Positions 12,030 through 21,300 of a stretch of 25,073 nucleotides of DNA are shown here, one piece after another; within the stretch, counting starts at the first letter, position 1; every line of letters begins with the position of its first letter. Position numbers and translations under genes: made by a program. Below the pieces are notes generated by a model. It was not told where the DNA came from. It saw only the letters and a list, made by a program, of their open reading frames with translations, and searched no databases. Source of the DNA: a virus; IMG/VR virus record IMGVR_UViG_3300025655_000267, positions 1 to 25,073 of that record. One strand, written 5' to 3'.

Positions 12030-12325
12030 ATCACAAAAAAGTATTGGAAGAAGCGCTCAAAATTGTCGATGAGCGCGGCGAAGATTACGGGACAGTGGCG
12101 GAAAACTTCGCCGGAATCGCCGCTATCTTTTCAAAGGCGACAACGAAGACTCTCACCCCAAATGAGATTGCCATCCTATTTGCGGCAACAAAGCTCTCGA
12201 GGATGAAGGAGTCACCCAAAAAGCTCGACCACTATGTCGACGCCATCAACTACTTGGCGTTTGCCGCTGAGCTTGCATCGTCCGAGCCACCGCTCGATGA
12301 ATCCGAAGAATCCGACTTTGCCTGA
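12026..12325 (+). CDS. DUF6378-like phage protein
   Basis: A 99-residue helical protein with the family pattern VLEEALKIVDERGEDYG, then NFAGIAAIF, LTPNEIAILFAATKLSRM and LDHYVDAINYLAFAAEL. The RG.DYG...NF...IA...K..R......D...D...Y layout is that of phage DUF6378-type proteins. Its all-helical build with conserved Glu/Asp resembles MazG-like nucleotide-hydrolase folds, but activity is unproven. Its C-terminal 76 bp are shared with the endolysin gene on the other strand. It is the last gene of the rightward operon. Confidence 0.75.
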   Translation: MNHKKVLEEALKIVDERGEDYGTVAENFAGIAAIFSKATTKTLTPNEIAILFAATKLSRMKESPKKLDHYVDAINYLAFAAELASSEPPLDESEESDFA

Positions 12326-12849
12326 GACTCTTCAGCTTTTTTAATTAATTCTGCAGAGCCTACCATAACGTCAGAAGCTCTTTTCCCCCAACCTTTGCCA
12401 AACGTCTCAAACGTTTGTAGCTGCCTATAAAAATTCATTCGGGCACTAAAGTAATCGCCCACAATCTTTTTAGGGGGCGCTTCCAAAACAGCTTTCATCG
12501 TCATGGGTCCAAAGATGCCATCATCTTTGACGCCCACGGACCTTTGCAAAGTAATGATTGATCGGCGCGGGCCTGCATTGACTCCAAAATCAAAGACCGA
12601 ATAGTCCACGCCTGAAGGGAGTTCATCGCAGCGACATTTGTCCCAGTACATGACTTTGTAAAACTCACGAACAAGTTCAGCCGTAAGGCCGCGCATTTCC
12701 TGCTCGGTGACTTCTCTTTTGACCCAAGTTTCCCAAGAGCGTTTGGTGACGCCGAGGTTGGTCATGCCGCCCGGGTCCTTGGGGTGATTTACATATCCCC
12801 CCTCGTGCTTCAATACTTGCTGGAAGCAGTACTCGAAATTCTCTTTCAC
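12250..12849 (-). CDS. Endolysin, glycoside hydrolase family 108 muramidase
   Basis: A 199-residue peptidoglycan hydrolase. HEGGYVNHPKDPGGMTNLGVTKR near the N-terminus (split about res 15-37) holds the catalytic Glu (E16) of the GH108 family, and FDFGVNAGPRRSI about residues 87-99 is the second family block. The later GVKDDGIFGPMTMKAV belongs to the C-terminal peptidoglycan-binding part of this family. It would cut the glycan chain at lysis. It starts at a GTG overlapping the holin stop (GTGA). The last about 25 residues are a Ser/Asp/Gly/Ala-rich disordered tail, encoded in the 76-bp overlap with the opposite gene. No signal peptide is seen, so it needs the adjacent holin. Confidence 0.9.
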   Translation of the reverse strand: MKENFEYCFQQVLKHEGGYVNHPKDPGGMTNLGVTKRSWETWVKREVTEQEMRGLTAELVREFYKVMYWDKCRCDELPSGVDYSVFDFGVNAGPRRSIITLQRSVGVKDDGIFGPMTMKAVLEAPPKKIVGDYFSARMNFYRQLQTFETFGKGWGKRASDVMVGSAELIKKAEESQAKSDSSDSSSGGSDDASSAANAK

Positions 12850-13256
12850 TTTTTTAGAATCTCCGCAACAGTCGGCAATACTTTTTCTGCGCTTCTACCA
12901 ATGACATACCCGCCGAGACCAAGCTGGACGATATCCCAAAGGGCTAAATATTCTGCCTGCGAAATATTTGGAGCTGCCCAGCCAAACCATCTCGCAACAA
13001 TAAGCCCGACAAATGTCAGCATGGTAAGTGGCCGCCAATTTGAGGCGAGCCAGTGAGTTGAAGCGGCTTCTGTTTTAATAATTTCAGCAGCCCCTTTCCT
13101 CAACTCAGTTTGCGCTGCAAGCTCCGCAAGGGCGCCACTTTGCTGCATTTTGAGTAGTTCAAGCTTAGCCTGATCGCGTTGAGCCGGATCTGGCCAAAGC
13201 CTGTCAATAATTTTTGAACCAATGTCGAGCGCTGCTGATACAGGATCAAATGCCAT
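12846..13256 (-). CDS. Holin, 3TM family
   Basis: A 136-residue protein. An N-terminal amphipathic segment (VSAALDIGSKIIDRLW) and a helical linker rich in Gln and Lys are followed by SNWRPLTMLTFVGLIVARWFGW (about res 71-92) and IVQLGLGGYVIGRSAEKV (about 108-126). The WRPLTML and GGYVIGRSAEK blocks are the hallmarks of the 3TM holin family common in phages. It forms lesions in the inner membrane to release the endolysin. It precedes the endolysin with a GTGA overlap, so the two are made together. Confidence 0.9.
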   Translation of the reverse strand: MAFDPVSAALDIGSKIIDRLWPDPAQRDQAKLELLKMQQSGALAELAAQTELRKGAAEIIKTEAASTHWLASNWRPLTMLTFVGLIVARWFGWAAPNISQAEYLALWDIVQLGLGGYVIGRSAEKVLPTVAEILKK

Positions 13257-13258
13257 GA

Positions 13259-14095
13259 TTAAACTCTCCAGAAAGCAAATCTTACAAAACAGTCTCCGCC
13301 TTTTTGACCGTATGAATTATATCCCCCCGCTCCTCCGCCACCAACAATAGGATAAGTCCATGTTGCTCCAAGATATTCTCCGTACAAATACCCTCCCCGT
13401 GATGCTCCTAGCAAGGAACCGGTATTCTCGCCACCTTCGCCAAATCCCCATGCGTTAGTAAATCCAGAATTTCCTGTTGTAAGAGTAGAATTGAGATATA
13501 CGGTTCCGCTTCCTGAGGTGCCTCCTCCTAAGCCATGAGTTCCTGACGCGAGCCCTCCGTTACCGCCATCTGCTGTCATACTATTTCCGGTCCAACTTAC
13601 CGTAAATGATCCGCCATTAGCGCCATCTCCGCTGGTTGTGATGCCGTTTTCATTTCCAAAAGACCAATTAAACGTATCAAATTCATTGACTGCAAAACCA
13701 CTAGATTGCGTTAGAATTGCGCCTCCAGCACCTCCGGCTCCGGCTGCAGAATTTGATGCTGAGGCTCCGCCAGCGCCGCCCTGTCCTACCATTAGAATTC
13801 GGCAACGATTAGCTCCATATGGAACTTGAACAGTTCCGCTCGTGCCAGATGGGTATAAAACAGGCTCATAAAAACCACTAGAGCTAAAAGTTGAACTGCT
13901 ACTGCTAATAAATGAAAGATAGGGGTAATTCCCCGGGCTAAAAAAAACAAGCTGCCAAAATGTTGTGTCAAGTGGGGGATTAAACTGCCCCGGCTTAACA
14001 TAAAATTGTTCAATAGCCGTCCATGAACCGGCGCGTTTTACGTAAACTTCGGTAGCGGTTTCCCAGTTTCCAGAAACTTTGACAAAGGTTGTCAT
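13259..14095 (-). CDS. Glycine-rich tail tip/adhesin-like protein (copy 2)
   Basis: A 278-residue protein. It starts with repeated short strands, VKVSGNWETATEVYVKRAGSW, which form a beta-type attachment module. A Ser-rich linker (ISSSSSTFSSSG) leads to VPYGANRCRILMVGQGGAGG, then a Gly/Ala/Ser-rich body and a C-terminal VGGGGAGGYNSYGQKGG. Gly-rich tail tips of this kind (poly-Gly helix bundles, as in adhesins of T-even phages such as S16 gp38) bind cell-surface receptors. The protein resembles its neighbour in the N-terminal repeats and VP.GA segment, so the two are paralogues. A receptor-binding role is inferred. It ends 2 bp before the holin gene. Confidence 0.75.
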   Translation of the reverse strand: MTTFVKVSGNWETATEVYVKRAGSWTAIEQFYVKPGQFNPPLDTTFWQLVFFSPGNYPYLSFISSSSSTFSSSGFYEPVLYPSGTSGTVQVPYGANRCRILMVGQGGAGGASASNSAAGAGGAGGAILTQSSGFAVNEFDTFNWSFGNENGITTSGDGANGGSFTVSWTGNSMTADGGNGGLASGTHGLGGGTSGSGTVYLNSTLTTGNSGFTNAWGFGEGGENTGSLLGASRGGYLYGEYLGATWTYPIVGGGGAGGYNSYGQKGGDCFVRFAFWRV

Positions 14096-14097
14096 GG

Positions 14098-14892
14098 CTA
14101 TGACCAGTCAACGTATAGGACAGGCGTGACGCCAAAATGCCCATCAGATCCATTGAATCCGCCCGGTCCCCCTCCGCCCGGGAACGTTGGCGCAACATAC
14201 GGGTTAACTTGACCGCCAAGACCCCCACCGACACCGCCAGCATTGCCGCCAGATCCACTTGCAGGCTGAACCGCAGAGGGGAACCCGTTGTTGGGATTGG
14301 TAGGATCATCGATGACCCCTCCGCCGGGCCCATCAACAGAAATAAATCCTCCCTCGCCGCCCGAAGCAAAAAAGAAAAAGTCAGGGGCTGGCAAATTACT
14401 CACATTTGCTTGATCGCCTAATTCGCCATTTTGGTCAAAAAGTTCAACATAATTATATGGGTTAGGATCTGAATTACTGCCCGGCGCTGTTTGTCCGCCA
14501 ATGTAAAAATCAAAAAAGTCACTAGAGGTTACAGCGTATGGGCCTTGCTCGTTGTATTGACCGCCGCCGCCAGATCCAGCAACTGAAGTACCTCCTTCAG
14601 TTAAAAACTTTGCCCCTCCAGACCCGCCACCGCCCCATGCCCTTAGGGTCATTGAGGTGGCTCCGCAAGGGACATAAAAAGTTCCGAATATCCCAAATTC
14701 TTTTGGAGTTCTATTGGGCTCGTAAAAAGTTTGAGTAAAAGGAGAAAATCCGCCCGGCTGCCAAAATATACGCCATGCGCCATCGACGCGATGCCAGCCC
14801 TCGGTAATAGTCGTCCATACACCGCTGATCTTTACTGAAACGGTGGTGACTTGCTCCCAATTACCGGCGACTTTGACATAAATTTCGCACAT
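14098..14892 (-). CDS. Glycine-rich tail tip/adhesin-like protein (copy 1)
   Basis: A 264-residue protein. Its N-terminus has the repeated pattern VKVAGNWEQVTTVSVKISGVWTTI, in which VK..G.W units recur, and a following WHRVDGAWRIFW. Then come VPCGATSMTLRAWGGGGSGG, a polar middle, and a Gly-rich C-terminus with GGNAGGVGGGLGGQVN. It is about the same size and layout as the next gene, so the two are tandem paralogues. The Gly-rich region would fold as a bundle displaying receptor-contact loops. Its ATG shares one base with the tail fibre stop (TGATG). Confidence 0.75.
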   Translation of the reverse strand: MCEIYVKVAGNWEQVTTVSVKISGVWTTITEGWHRVDGAWRIFWQPGGFSPFTQTFYEPNRTPKEFGIFGTFYVPCGATSMTLRAWGGGGSGGAKFLTEGGTSVAGSGGGGQYNEQGPYAVTSSDFFDFYIGGQTAPGSNSDPNPYNYVELFDQNGELGDQANVSNLPAPDFFFFASGGEGGFISVDGPGGGVIDDPTNPNNGFPSAVQPASGSGGNAGGVGGGLGGQVNPYVAPTFPGGGGPGGFNGSDGHFGVTPVLYVDWS

Positions 14893-15926
14893 CAGTATCT
14901 CAGCCAGATATCGCCGTCATTTCCGCCAGATGGAGCAGCCGTGGAAGCTGTAACCTTGGCGCTGGCAAAAGCTCCATCCCAGTTCAAATAATCGGAAGGC
15001 GGTGTACCGCCTCCAGTAGAGGCAATTGTGATGGCCCCATCGCCGTTGGTGATGGTCACGTTTGAGCCTGCGGTGAGCGTGGCTTTAGTCAGGCCACCGC
15101 TGGCGTTACCGATCAAAAGTTGGCCGTTCGAGTAAGTTGTTTCGCCCGTACCGCCGTTTGCTTCAACCAGCGTACCACCCAAAGTAATGATGCCCGTTGT
15201 TGCCGTAGCAGGCGTGAGGCCCGTAGTGCCGCCCGAGAATGAATCGACTGCACCACCGCCACCGCCGCCGCTTTGAACGACCCAAGATAGCGTCCCCGCG
15301 CCGTCTGTCGCTAAAACATAGCCAGACGTCCCGTCAGAGGCTGGCCATGTATAGACCGTCCCATCAGACACCGAAGCAGGGATGAGGCCCACAAAGCCGC
15401 TAGAGGCGCCTACCAAGGTGAGGCCTCGAGTGCCGAGGTATGTCCCGTCAAAAGTCAGGTTTGCAGAGCCTGCCAGCACCCCGTTGTCGTTGTACTGGAC
15501 CATCGTGTCGCTACCGCCCGGCAGTGAATTCGTCGACGCAAAGTCGATATTGGTGCCGTCACTGATGACCTGCGTCCGATATCCTTGGCGAAGCAAAAGC
15601 GACGTGCCGCCGCCCGCCGAAGAAAAGGTGACTGTGAAAGCGCCTGTGGTGTTGTTGTAGATCGACCAGACGCCGCCGATACCAGAGGGCAATTCGTACA
15701 CCACATTTGCGGTCAAGAGACCGGCGATGACGATATTCGGAGGGCGATACTGAGTTGAAGTCAAAGTAATTGTGCCGCTCGCTCCCACGGCATTGATATT
15801 CGTGATTCCGCCAAACGAAGTGTCGATGACGTCAAAGTCGGCATTGACTGGAGCGTCCCACGTATTTGCGTAGTCGCCTGAGCCCGGCTTTTCGATAGAT
15901 TTGTTTGTCGTAAAAGTACTAGCCAT
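14892..15926 (-). CDS. Tail fibre protein
   Basis: A 344-residue Gly/Ser/Thr-rich protein. It opens with TTNKSIEKPGSGDYANTWDAPVN (split about res 6-28), an N-terminal virion-attachment segment found in fibres of many aquatic-type phages. Beta-helical, trimer-type repeats follow, with a GGGGGG run near the middle and ANGGTGETTYSNGQLLIGNASGG (a common fibre repeat) near the end. It closes with PSGGNDGDIWLRY, a typical fibre tail-end. The protein probably recognises or carries the receptor-binding tips encoded next. The start has AGGAG seven bases upstream. Confidence 0.82.
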   Translation of the reverse strand: MASTFTTNKSIEKPGSGDYANTWDAPVNADFDVIDTSFGGITNINAVGASGTITLTSTQYRPPNIVIAGLLTANVVYELPSGIGGVWSIYNNTTGAFTVTFSSAGGGTSLLLRQGYRTQVISDGTNIDFASTNSLPGGSDTMVQYNDNGVLAGSANLTFDGTYLGTRGLTLVGASSGFVGLIPASVSDGTVYTWPASDGTSGYVLATDGAGTLSWVVQSGGGGGGAVDSFSGGTTGLTPATATTGIITLGGTLVEANGGTGETTYSNGQLLIGNASGGLTKATLTAGSNVTITNGDGAITIASTGGGTPPSDYLNWDGAFASAKVTASTAAPSGGNDGDIWLRY

Positions 15927-15934
15927 GATCGCTC

Positions 15935-18304
15935 CTAAATCGCTTTGTCAGCTATCTCAAGTGCCTTTGCTACATGATCATCATGAACATCTAAAAAGTC
16001 TTGCGTGCTCGAGCTATTGTGCTTCTTTGCCGCCTCAGCCGCATTCATCAATTTACCAACAAGGCCGCCCACTGAGACGCCCACCTTGCCGCCCGTTGCT
16101 CGAGCCGTTCTACCGCCAGCCTGCATCGTGCGCTGCCCGAAAATCTTCCTGACATAGTCTTGCGTCTCTCGTGGCAAGAAGTTCAGGAAGGACTCGCCAG
16201 ATTCCGCTGCATCCCTTAGGGCGCGCCTTACCGCAGCCGGTCCCGCATTATACGCAGCAGCAGCCTGCATGGGATCGCCGAAGCTGCGCAGTTGCTCTTC
16301 AAAGTACGCACGCCCTAAGGCGGCGTTGTACTCGGCATCATTTCGCAGTCTGTTCTCATCGTAAGGGAGACCAGCAAGACGGGCTGCCTCAGGAGCCGTA
16401 GTGGGCATCACTTGAGCAATGCCAAGCGCCCCAGCCGAGGAAGTCAGGACGTTGCCCTGACTGTCAAATTGGCGCTTATTGCTCTCAACCTGAAGCATGC
16501 GGTCAAAGATTTGAGATGTAGAGGCGTTGTCTTGCCGGACAGGCATACCAACAGAGCCCACCGTAGTAGTGCCCTCAGGGCGTGCAGCCTCTTCCTCGAC
16601 GCGACCAGCATAATATCCCGTTGTCGTGACGGGCCTACTTGTAATTGTCTCTCCAGCCTTTGCGGCGCGCCCAATCATCTGCTGAGTTTTAGCCGCAAGC
16701 CGTGGCGATGAAATAGCGGCTTGCCCCACCACCAAAGCGGGATTGACGCCAAAAGCTAAAGGCGCAAGACCGGCATTGGCAATGTAAGCTTTTAATCCGC
16801 CCGGCAAGATATCTTTAAGCTCCTGCCCCGCAAGCATGTATGGAATTTCAGGCTCTAGCTTTGAAAGCTCATCTAAAAGAGTTTTCTTTGTTGTATTGTC
16901 TTTTGTAGCAAGAATTCTGCGCAAAACAGATTCGTCTGCAACGCCTCTCCTGCCAAGACCAAAAGCAGACCTCATGTCTGCTAATTCTTTGCTAGCGGTT
17001 GAATAAGCTTCCATGGCTTTTGCATATTCGGGGTGCGCATTTTTAATAGAATTCAAGACAGAGTTATACATATCTGTCGCAATTCCATGAGCCACAGGAT
17101 TTTGGCGGGCAGCATCCCCTACTTCGCCAATATATCTCTTTAGTGCATCAAAGCCTTCCAGCGTATGTGCATTTGATCCAAGAGGCTGATTCTTGAAAAA
17201 ATCTACAGCTTTTTGAATTTCGTCCGCAACTTCTTGCGCTTGTCGATACATTGTAAATTGAGGACCAGCTACTCCTGTAGGACCTCTAACCTGAAAGCTA
17301 ATCTTCTGAAGATTTGCTTTCATAGCATTGTCGACAGAGTTCCAAGGCAATTGAGGCAATTGCCCTCCTTTTAATTTGGCAATGTCATCAACGTATTGAG
17401 CACCTCTTTGAGCGGAAAGTTGTCTTAAAGCGCTTTGAGCTTTTTCAACAATTTCCGTCGCATCGGCTCCTTTAAGATGACTCTCAAAAGCTTTTTTGAG
17501 GAGAGGATTTGAAGTTCTTCCGGCCTCTTGCGCTGTTTTTAAAGCATTTACAGAAGAGCCGCTAGGAACAGATTGAATGTAAGGGGCAGCTTTTCGTACT
17601 AAACTTACAGGCGCCTTGGCAGCTTTTACAGCCAGCGAAATAGGATCAGTCGCAGCACTAACTTTTCCAAGAGCAGACGCTGTTCGTTGAAGACCAGCAC
17701 CTTTTGCTGCTAATCCAGCGCCGCCTAATAACGTGCTGGCATCCATTAAAATGCTGACGGGATCTTCTGCAAATGCTTTTTTGAAGCCAGACGTATCGCC
17801 GCGAAGCAAGCCGCCGTAAATATTCGAGTAATGCTCGCCGAGAGCATTTGCCAATCTTTCGGTTTGTGCTTTTTCTTCAGGGTCTTGCTCGATACCTACT
17901 GCGCCAGCAACTTTTGAAGCTATTCCTTCGCCAAGCTGTCCAATAGCCTTTGCTGTTTGCACAGGGCTTGTAAAAACGCCCACCAAAGCTCGCCCTGCTT
18001 CCAAGGCGCTCGGCACAAAACTTTCGGCAGCCTGACGTCCAGTCTCCCCCCAAGTTAATTCAGGCTCAGGGGGAGCCGAGGGCTCAGGAAGAGGGGGAGG
18101 TTCAGCAGCCCTTTGAAAACGAGTTTCTGCGACGCGAGCGCCGGGCCGTGTAACCTCAGTAGATACAGCAGGCGCAGGAGCAGCCGCCCTCGAGATAACA
18201 TACCGATCCATGATGGGACCAGTCCGAGGGGCTTCAGGCGGGCGCTCCTCGGGAGCCTCTCTTTGAGGCGCTACCTGATAACGGCCAAGGATGCTCTCTG
18301 CCAT
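15935..18304 (-). CDS. Large virion/ejection protein with C-terminal lytic transglycosylase (SLT) domain
   Basis: A 789-residue protein. Residues 1-85 are Pro/Arg/Ala-rich and disordered, and residues about 85-560 are helical with Ala/Lys/Glu-rich coils. The domain at about res 595-720 carries MLQVESNKRQFDSQGN with catalytic Glu in VES, SAGALGIAQVMPTTAPEAA and AAAYNAGPAAVRRAL. These are the E, GxxQ and AYNAG motifs of goose-type/SLT (GH23) transglycosylases. Long virion proteins of this type (such as T7 gp16) are injected and open peptidoglycan for genome entry. That the domain lies near the C-terminus rather than at the N-terminus (as in gp16) is unusual but not unique. It ends with a His/Asp-rich tail (DVHDDH). 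Confidence 0.85.
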   Translation of the reverse strand: MAESILGRYQVAPQREAPEERPPEAPRTGPIMDRYVISRAAAPAPAVSTEVTRPGARVAETRFQRAAEPPPLPEPSAPPEPELTWGETGRQAAESFVPSALEAGRALVGVFTSPVQTAKAIGQLGEGIASKVAGAVGIEQDPEEKAQTERLANALGEHYSNIYGGLLRGDTSGFKKAFAEDPVSILMDASTLLGGAGLAAKGAGLQRTASALGKVSAATDPISLAVKAAKAPVSLVRKAAPYIQSVPSGSSVNALKTAQEAGRTSNPLLKKAFESHLKGADATEIVEKAQSALRQLSAQRGAQYVDDIAKLKGGQLPQLPWNSVDNAMKANLQKISFQVRGPTGVAGPQFTMYRQAQEVADEIQKAVDFFKNQPLGSNAHTLEGFDALKRYIGEVGDAARQNPVAHGIATDMYNSVLNSIKNAHPEYAKAMEAYSTASKELADMRSAFGLGRRGVADESVLRRILATKDNTTKKTLLDELSKLEPEIPYMLAGQELKDILPGGLKAYIANAGLAPLAFGVNPALVVGQAAISSPRLAAKTQQMIGRAAKAGETITSRPVTTTGYYAGRVEEEAARPEGTTTVGSVGMPVRQDNASTSQIFDRMLQVESNKRQFDSQGNVLTSSAGALGIAQVMPTTAPEAARLAGLPYDENRLRNDAEYNAALGRAYFEEQLRSFGDPMQAAAAYNAGPAAVRRALRDAAESGESFLNFLPRETQDYVRKIFGQRTMQAGGRTARATGGKVGVSVGGLVGKLMNAAEAAKKHNSSSTQDFLDVHDDHVAKALEIADKAI

Positions 18305-18309
18305 GGCGT

Positions 18310-21300
18310 TTACCTATTGAAGAAGTAACGCGAAAAGCCGGGCATGCCAAGCTCTTCATCAAGCTGACGAGGATCGACCGACCCAAGCAAGATATCGTCG
18401 ATCAAAGTTTTGCCTGTTTCAGGATCTTTGGCGCGGAGAATATCGTTCAAACGCTGGCGCTGACGCTCGTAGAACTGATCGTTGTAATCCGTTCTAAAGG
18501 CCAACTGCGCCTGAGCCGATTTGTACATGCCCGGCATTTCCGCAAGATTTTTGTACTCCTCGAGGTAGCGGGCAAGATCAAGCTGCTTTTGCTTGTCGAT
18601 GTACATGTTCCCAATGATTTCGAGGGCTGCTTCTTTGGGCATTCCGGGCCCCGGGATCGCTGCCGCAATTTGATCAAGGGCTTGCACGGCTCGCTGACCG
18701 GCGGCCTGAACGCCCTCAAACTGCAAAGCCGTTGCAAGCTTATTAGCAATGATGCTGCGATCAACATCCTCAGGAAGAATTCTAAATTGTTGAGGAACAC
18801 CAGCCGTATCCATCAAATCATTGAGGTAAGCGGCAACAGTCGTCTTCATCTGGTTCAGGGGGCCCGGGTCAAGGGGCCCGTCAAGCGCAGAAATTTGACG
18901 AGCAAGCTGGTTCAAGCTGGTGCCCGCTTCGGCTGCTGTAGATGCTCCGGCGAAAATGGCCTCTTCGTCCGCCACGGACTTCGCAATGAATTGATTGCGG
19001 ACTGTTTCCGGCATGGCAAGTAGCGCATCAGAATCCTCACGCGCTTTGGCAATGTTGGTTTCAGAAATCGATGGCGACCAACCGTAGCTTTTGACTGCTT
19101 TATCGCCCTGTGTTTCGGGCGCTTTGCCGGAGACGGTTGCCTCCTGAGGCGATGCAAGCGTCGTTGCCGCAGAAACGCTTGCGCCAGAAATGGGCTCAGC
19201 GCCCGGCAAGTTTTTGATGATGCCGGAGGCCTGCGCAGCGCCTGCGGTAGGCGGCTTGCCCATCTTGTGCCACTGAGAAAGCGTAACGACATTTCCGTCT
19301 GCGAGCATGACGTATGTGATGCCAGCGCGAACAAAGATTGCGTTTTGTGGAATCGTCTGCGCTTCTGCGCCAGTAAGAACGCGAGTCTGTTGGGTATCGG
19401 CTTGGGTCTTTTCGATGTCCGCCAATTGTTTGCGGATGTCGGTGTAAGACTTGGTTGCTGCACCGAGACCTGCGGCGAGCGCTACGCCCGGCAAGTAGGT
19501 CGGTGCCGTACCCATGGCAGCGATGCCGCTCAAAAGCGGAATCAAATTCTCAGGCTTGCTGAACGTAGTTCGCAAATCGCCAAAAGCTTGCCCAATACGC
19601 TCACCGCGAGTCGGCAAGACTCTTTGCGGGGGAGGCATGGGGAGGCCGCCAAGGCCTGCAGGGGGCTGCACAAAAGCAGGTAATTGAGCACCTGCTGCCA
19701 TGCCAGACAACCCCAAAGAAGTTGCAGGTGGAGGGGGAGTAGCTTGTGCCGCCCCTAATGCTGCTGCATCAGCCGCTGGCGCTGCAGGAGGAGTTGCGGC
19801 AACGCTAGCAGGCGGTGGTGCAGCGACGGGCTCAGGAGTGGTGCCCGTAGTGCCCGGCGCGGATGCCGCCGCCACGGCATCTCGCTGGGTAGGCGGAGCG
19901 AGACCCGGGCGACGGACTTCGTAATCACCGGAAGCATACCTTTGCATATCTTGTGGAATTTCGCGAAGGGTTCGTGCAATTCGATCAAAAAACCCTTCTT
20001 CCTCAAATGATCCTGAGGCGCCTCTGCCCCATCTCCCTGTCGCGCCCCTGTTCTCGCGAACAGAGCCATCGGTCTGATATCCATGACGAGCGCCGCCTCC
20101 CAAAGCTTTACCAGCAATAGATTGGGCGCTGCTGAGGATATCCAAAATTTGAGAGGCCTTATCCAAATCGGATTCTTGCTCGGGTAACTGCCCCGGCTTA
20201 GCCATCTCAAAACTTTGCAAGTCGGTCGGGATATCAAGCTTAGGCCCCTGAATCTTTTGCTCATACGGCATCACTTCGCCGCCCGAAGCTCGAGGACCTA
20301 CGATGCTAGAAGTCGGGGTTGCAGGAGGCGGAGCAGACTCTGCCTCACGCTGCTGTTTGCGCTTTTGATATTCCTGATACTTTTTATAGACGTTTGCACC
20401 AGCCTCACCGATTCGAGCGCTTTGCTCGAGCGTATCAAGCACGCTGGGCGGTTCAGGCAAGGCCCCTGCCGTGACAAGAGAGGAAACGGGAAGCGTACCT
20501 TGTGGGACGTACCCACCGCCCCCGCCCGGCAATCCGCCGGGTGCCGCCCCATATAGTCCGGCTTGGCTATAAGGCCCAAACATTTGAGCCTGCGCGGCAA
20601 GCAAAGCAGCCATATCGCTCGGTCCCGCAAGGCCCGGGCTACCGCCAGCCTGAAACCCTTGATACGCATCATCTTGGCTGACCGCACCGCCCATGGCGCC
20701 GCCCAAAGCTTTTTTGGCAGTTTCCTTATATTGGAAGCTGTACACCGGCTGGCCATCATGAAGTTCGCCGACTTTGCGCACGTTTTTCTTTGTGCGCCGG
20801 TCGGACATCGATGCAATCGTTGCAACAATTGTCGCAAGCTGCGCGGCCTGCTCGAGGCTTGGATCTTTGGCGGATACGCCGCCCGGCGCTTCGAGTTTCG
20901 GAGCGGCTTTGTTTTCTTGCGGAATCTCAATGCCTTTTTGTTCCGGCAGATCGACTTTTGCGGCTCCCACGGGAGGGGCGCCTGCGGGAGGCGTCATAGG
21001 CTTTGAAGCCTCAGCAACCGCCGCTTCAGCCTTGCGCTTTCGCTCTTCAGCTTCAGGATCAGCAGGGCCGCCTAAGGCGCGCTTGCGTGCAGCGTCTTCG
21101 GTCGCCTTGGCATAGTCGACCGTCTTGAAGCCGCCCATCTCGCCGACCGCCTCCGGCTTGACCTTCTCGACGTCCTGCGCCATGAGGCCAAGCTGGGTGC
21201 GCGGTTCGCCTTTGTATTTGAAGGCGTAGATCGGCTGGCCATCGTTGGTCTTGCCGACCTCGCGGACGTCTTCCTTGAGGCGCTTGTCGGAGAAAAACCC

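Noticed and set aside
20298-20930. 210-codon minus-strand frame in the 1380-aa gene
   Set aside because: It is a shadow of the true frame. Its product is Arg/Leu/Ser low complexity, with no ribosome site or motif.
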